Positions 58,553-64,000 of a DNA stretch of 64,000 nucleotides are shown here, in pieces; the stretch's first letter is position 1; every line of letters begins with the position of its first letter. Source of the stretch: Scalesia atractyloides (taxonomy: Eukaryota; Streptophyta; Magnoliopsida; Asterales; Asteraceae); contig CAMTDV010000017.1 of the NCBI GenBank assembly GCA_947069175.1, positions 34,419,126 to 34,483,125 of the forward strand, written 5' to 3'. The position numbers and the translations under genes are program-made. The notes under the pieces are model-generated. The model made no database searches. It was given only the letters and a program-made list of their open reading frames with translations, and had not been told where the DNA came from.

Positions 58553-60430
58553 ATTTCAAGATATAACTTGTTTAAAATACGAGGATAATTGAAAAGAAAA
58601 TATATATATAAATTCAATCACTTCAATGATTCAACATAAAAGATGAAAATGTAAATATGTGTGATGTAAGAGAGATTGTGATTGATTTAGAAGGTTTTCT
58701 TGAAAGGTTGGAGGTTATCAAATTGGGGAATTCGATTTTACCTTTTACTCATAAACCAAATCAGTAAACCTGTAAACCCACAACATTTTGTCTATCTACG
58801 AATTCAACTGTTGCACGTGATTGTTTTTCTTTTTTATATACATACAAAGATTTTGTGGTATAATTTAAAAAAAAAAAGCAATAAACTGTTTATAAGTTAT
58901 CTTGCGTTTAAAAGTAAAAGACTTAAATAAAAGGTCAACAACAATGGTTTTTTTTTTACCATTTTAATCATAACTAATGCTTGTGTATTTATCAAATTAG
59001 CACAACCTAATCTTAACCATTAATTTTTCATCAAGAGTTAAAATCTATTTCACACAATTTTGATGCAAAATCCACTTATTTAACCCGACTCCTATATATT
59101 CTAAACATCTTTAAAGTTGTAGAAACTTACATTTATTAACATAATTACATATTTATACACCTGTTACGATAGGAAAGTGCACATCATGAGAATTTAGCGT
59201 TCTTGTTCAGATGCTTTAAAAGCAAAGTGGGCCACACATTACTTTTTGCCACCATGCACAAAACCGGAGAAATCGACTTTCAACTCTTAAAATTTATAGA
59301 TATTGACCAAGTTTTAAGGAAAATATAACTAAAACTGAGTTATATAATGTTATGTTTGCATTCATTATTGATAAAATGTCACCTCATATCTCTTAGTTTT
59401 AGTGAAACATATTATTTAAAAAAAAGGCACACGACAAAAGACCCTTCATTTTCACTGATATTGTGCAAAAAACTTTGAAGATCCGTATAATAAATGTGTA
59501 CGGGATATGATTTTATGGGATTGCAATTTCAGTGGAACAATCAAAATAAATAAAATCAAAAGTTTATGCTTTTATGATTTTTTTAGTTTTTTTTTTTTTT
59601 CTCATATGTTGCTCTCTTCAAAGATGGTGTATGAATACTTTGCTCTTTATTAGAACGATATATTTGTGATTTAAAATCTTTATTAGAACGATATATTTGT
59701 GATTTAAAATGATTTAGTCATGAATGATACATTCAAATGTACTATCTAACAAACAAACTAGATGTAACATATGAAGGTGTTGATGATCCGTGCGGTGTAA
59801 CATTTAGGCTACATACTAATATTGAGTTAAGAGTATCTTACATATTTAACAATGATATTGTAGAAATAGTTGAGGATGAAGAAATTTGTGTTTTTTTTTT
59901 TCTTCGGATTTCACTTAAAGCATTGTTGAATCTATTACGTACACTCTCTGTTATGATGATGTTATCTAATATGTTTAAAGTGATGAAGGTTTCTCCGTAA
60001 ATGCAAGCAATTAACAATGTAGAGTGCTAGCCCCACTGCGACACCCCATAAGTTATCGACCTCTAAATTATTAGCATGCTTTTACCAAACGAAAACCAAC
60101 AATTTGGTGATCAACCTAATAACGTCATAATTATTACCAAGCATTTCACCAACTCATCATTACCAAACGGTTCAAATCCAGCAATCGTATGTTTAATCCA
60201 AGAATTATAAAGTAACCACATAGGAAGTACCATGGTAAAGCCGTTGTTCAAATCAAGTAGAATTACAATACTTATTGGGGTCACCTATCTTTTGCAAACC
60301 TTTTTTATAATGTTAAAACTATCAATAGAGTTTACAATATTATAAACTATAAATTAGCTTTATGGAGTTGTAGCCCATGTATGAGGAGTTTTTTTTTTTT
60401 AAAGAAGAGTTGATTTTTTAATTGTAACCT
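58553..60430. other. Non-coding sequence, no gene recognised
   Basis: AT-rich. A 33-bp exact tandem duplication lies at 59645-59710. An open frame at 59737-60000 has a homopolymer-coded FFF stretch and no family features. Confidence 0.5.
59645..59710. repeat. 33-bp tandem duplication
   Basis: CTTTATTAGAACGATATATT and its 13 following bases occur twice in direct succession without a difference. Confidence 0.95.
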
Positions 60431-61431
60431 AATGCTTTTTATCTTTTGCAATTTAACCATAACACTTTTTTTATTTTCATCTTTGGCCCCTCATAATTTT
60501 CATCTTTCACGAGTTATTCGTTTTACATTTCGTTCTAAGTTGTGCAAGACACGCCGCAACGTGCATGTGGGGTTCACCGTTTTTTGGTATATTTTTTCAT
60601 TTGGCAGGCCCGTCGCAACACGTTTATTTTTCATCGTTCAACTTAGTTATTCTTTTCTACGTTTTATGTTTCGGTCTAATTTTTTGCATTAACGCATCGC
60701 AACGGGCGTGCGTGGTTCAACGATTTTACGTCTGCTTTCCGTTAGGTGTTATTTTTTTCTTTTTTATTTATTTCATTTTTACAAACTTTTCCAATGTTTG
60801 GATTGCTGACAATGGTGTGGCGTTGGTGCTACTTGTCATGGTTATGTGAACATTTTTAACCTATTAAGTTTTTTTTACTAATAATTTATTTCGAGTTTAC
60901 CCCTATACTTCCCTTTACTTAAAAAACCTATTTTTTACGTGCATATTTTTATTTACGTGTCGGTATAAATATGACTTTCTCTACGTTTCCACATAAACCT
61001 TTTCTGGAACACGAGTCAGGTCAAATATAATAGGTTTTCATTAAAAAAACCATTTTACGTGCATATCTTTATGTACTATAAGTCTATAAATTTGAGTTGG
61101 TCTACGTTTTGATCTGGGAGATGAGTCAGGACAAATATAATATGTATCCGTGCATATTTTACGTATGTTTTGTACATTTTATTTCGAATCGTGTGGAGTC
61201 AAATTGTAGTTTCTTTTCTATGTATGAGTCGGATCACATATAAATTCGATTATTTTACGTTTTGATCAAATCGAAATTCTTAATAGGTTATTTCGAGTTC
61301 AATCGAATACGTCAAAACGCGTGTTCTCATACGGTTAATGTATCACACGACGTTTGGACTAATCCATTCGATGTTTGCGATGTTCTCGCGCCGCAACGCG
61401 TGCGTGCGGGTCTTATTGCTAATTATTTTTA
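60431..61431. other. Non-coding repeat-like sequence with CGCAACG motifs
   Basis: Motifs such as CCGCAACGCGTGCGTGCGGG (61391) and variants near 60552, 60608 and 60698 recur. These recall short non-autonomous plant repeats but no ends were defined. Confidence 0.4.
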
Positions 61432-62649
61432 AGGGTAAATTACACTTTTCGTCCTTTATGTTTGTATCGAATTGCAATGGATAGCCTTTAACTTTGATAA
61501 TTACAGTCACAGTCCTTTGTTTGTAAAACTCATTACACTCTACGTCTTTTGGCACTAACTTGGTTAAAAATTTTCAGTTAAGTCTGGTTAGATAAGGGTA
61601 GTTTAGTCGTGTTCACCAAAGTATTTAAAACTTGTTTAATAAATATTACAAAAACAAAACTTTGCCATCATCTTCATCATGACATTCAATCTGTAAAAAA
61701 ACAAAACTTTACTATCATCTTCATCATGACATTCAATCTGCATTAACAGAAAACTTAATTCAATGAAATTTCAATCTTCATTCAAACATCTTTCTACATC
61801 ATATACATAAACAAATTTCCAGCACACTACAATGAAATTCAATTTGCAATCAACCATTTTTAAAACCTACTAACTAAACAAATCAAACATAAACAATTAA
61901 CAATCCAACCCTTACAAACGGCCAATAATCTCGCAACAATCAAAACCGATTACGACCACCACTACCCTAATCTTTCTTTACCAATCATCACCGCCCCTAA
62001 CACCACTGTCGACTGTGTTTTTCAGCTTGGACCACATCTGAAACCCTCTACACTATCATCGTCTGCTTCAGTTCTGAGGGTTTCAGTGGTGTTTAGAGGG
62101 GGTGTTGAGGATTTCAGATCTTGTCTATTACTGTCGTCTGACCTAAACACCACCGCCGCCGCTGTTTATGAATCCCAACCCTAATCATCACCAAACCGAA
62201 TCGTGTCAAACGCGGGATCTAGTGGTTCAGGCGCCGAAATGCTAATGGTTAAGAAATTTGAGGTTTGCTTTCAATTCGTAGGGACAAGGCGGTTTCAGGC
62301 GCCGTAATGCTAATGGTGGTGGTCTTTGGTGGTTCTGGTGAGTGAGGTGAGAATCAGAGAAGTGGAGGTTATGATATGCAGATCGAAATTTGAGGGTTTG
62401 CTTTAACACTTTTTAAGTTTTAAAATGTTATTGTCTTTTTTAATTAAATACTTGAAATATTGATAGGTAAAAGGACTAACTTGCCCTCATATAATCCAAC
62501 TTAACTGAAAATTTTAACCAAGTTAGTGCTAAAGGACCTAGGGTGTAATGGGTTTTACAAATAAAGGACTGTGATTATAATTATTAAAGTTAAAGGCTAT
62601 CCATTGCAATTCGATACAAACATAAAGGACGAAAAGTGTAATTTACCCT
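61432..62649. mobile_element. 1.2-kb element with ~180-bp terminal inverted repeats (MULE-like or foldback)
   Basis: The left arm 61432-61608 and right arm 62472-62649 are imperfect reverse complements, with outer sequence AGGGTAAATTACACTTTTCG. The interior of about 860 bp has GC-richer segments (61960-62370) unlike the surroundings and a ~46-bp tandem duplication at about 61658-61741. No transposase. Flanks show no clear target duplication, so the class is uncertain. Confidence 0.78.
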
Positions 62650-64000
62650 GTTTTTCAAGAAGGATTACAATTTGTTATTAATCTAGTCCAAAAGATTAAA
62701 TAACCATTTATCCAAATTATACAATTACAAGTCTTGTTCGATTAAGCTTGTGGTTCAGTAATCTTAACCCGCTTGAATGCTTGACCTATATGCATACACC
62801 ACAACACATTAAAAAAACCGCTAAATGAGCACACAAGTTTTAAGATTAGAAAGAAAAATATTTTAATATATGTGAAGAGTGGTGCAAGATTACGCCTAAT
62901 TTTGGGACATACTCATGTGACACTGACATACATTTTAGATTATATTATTGTTGATTGAGTTTTATCAAGCTTCATAGCAACATTGGTGCTTTGCATGTTT
63001 GCAACTTTGAGGTAATATACAAAACATTATCTTGCATAAATATTAGATTATATTATTGACTTAAGACTTAGTTATTGGTAGCTATAAGCATAAAATAAAA
63101 TGCACTCACACTATAGGATGAGGGAAATGTCTGAAATAGATTGGAAACTTTAAGAAAATGGAATACATGCTCTGCTATTGAGCTAAATTTCGAAGTGTAT
63201 GATATGCATTAGCGTATAAACATTTCATTATTGTAAACGCATTATTTTTTTATAAGGATAAAAATAAGAACGTGGGATACAAATATTACCTATAAATAAT
63301 ATCTTCATAATTTATTCTTATGATGTTATAAGCAAAAACCCACGCAACAATATCACAAGAATAAAGAAATATTTGAAGAAAGACGACATGGTTGTTTTAT
63401 GGTTCGACCATACCAGAATGGGAATCAAATTGGAAGACCCATGCAACGGATGAACGACTTTTGGTGTACCAGTACGATCGTGGATCGACCATGAGGGTTA
63501 TGAAAATTGTGTCTCACAAGTTTAATTATTTTTAAATGGTTATTGAACTGTGTGTTACATTTTCGTGGTTATCCTATCTTAGAAACCTCGTTGTAGCACC
63601 TAATTTTTACTGGTTTTAATGAAATATATTAGTATTTATGTGACTCGACCTTAACCAAAAATTCAGACATTGAGTTAATAGATATTCGAGCACCGAAAAT
63701 AACCGACCCCAATGAAAAAAATCTTATGTCTACCCATTGCTCTATTTATTACAATGTAAGTATTGTCATCTTTACGGGAAGGTTCTATGCAGAACACTAG
63801 ATATTGCGAGAACATACAGAACAAAATGAATCACTCGTTTTTTAATCCTAAAAGGTAAATGAAAATGGTAGAAATGTAAAGTGTTTCTCACACTAGAATT
63901 CAAAACAACATATGGAAAATTTTCAGTTTTTATATAACCTCCACATATGTAGGTTAAATTACCTACATGTATGTAGGCTATGTGTAGGTAAAAATATATA
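62650..64000. other. Non-coding sequence to window end, nothing recognised
   Basis: AT-rich, without recognisable gene, RNA or transposon ends. A short TATGTAGGTT-type repeat occurs at the end (63945-63990). Confidence 0.5.

Noticed and set aside
59737..60000. 87-codon open frame as a gene
   Set aside because: Low-complexity coding with a poly-T-derived FFF run and no recognisable family.

Overview
This is a eukaryotic nuclear window, almost certainly from a dicot plant. It holds one spliced gene with ten visible GT-AG exons and about 59 kb of nested transposable elements. Recalled similarity of the Ty3/gypsy Gag and of an odd ORF in one copia-like element points to Asteraceae; that family call is inference from memory.

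Left edge (167-4163): a shaker-type potassium channel of the AKT2 class. It is complete from the first transmembrane segments to the stop; the first exon lies upstream of the window. The gene looks intact, and the ten exon phases sum to one open frame. From 4164 to 11337 no gene is seen. This stretch holds a hAT-type MITE with an exact 8-bp target duplication, a minisatellite of about 100-bp units, a possible CACTA-like MITE and a foldback element.

11338-32023: a degraded Ty3/gypsy element on the minus strand (element C). A plus-strand Ty3/gypsy chromovirus (element A, 12099-22779, target duplication GAACA) is inserted in its 3' LTR. C has lost most of pol, which is replaced by about 2 kb of unrelated sequence. 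Next comes a dead PIF/Harbinger transposase (about 32285-33506, minus). 35141-42211 is a copia-like chimera (D with an internal 5' part of E) carrying two gag regions, no recognisable pol and a non-pol ORF. It sits in older repeat sequence. 44431-46813 is a truncated minus-strand copia element (F). 47385-58552 is a Ty1/copia element (G) whose reverse transcriptase is interrupted by two LTRs (B1, B2) related to those of A. 58553-64000 holds no supported gene, but does contain a 1.2-kb element with long inverted repeats.

The most notable signal is inside the LTRs of A, B1 and B2. Each LTR of about 2.6 kb carries four or five tRNA-like cassettes with Pol III A-box and B-box matches: one cassette on one strand (T0) and three or four tandem cassettes on the other (T1-T3). 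The tandem cassettes replace the tRNA cloverleaf with a long D-arm-like hairpin of 10-11 bp, and its sequence changes between cassettes while pairing is kept. The closest published analogue I know is the 5S rRNA sequence in Cassandra TRIM LTRs. A second cross-element pattern is a palindromic TTCGnnCGAA core repeated in the LTR or leader of three different elements (C, D, E).
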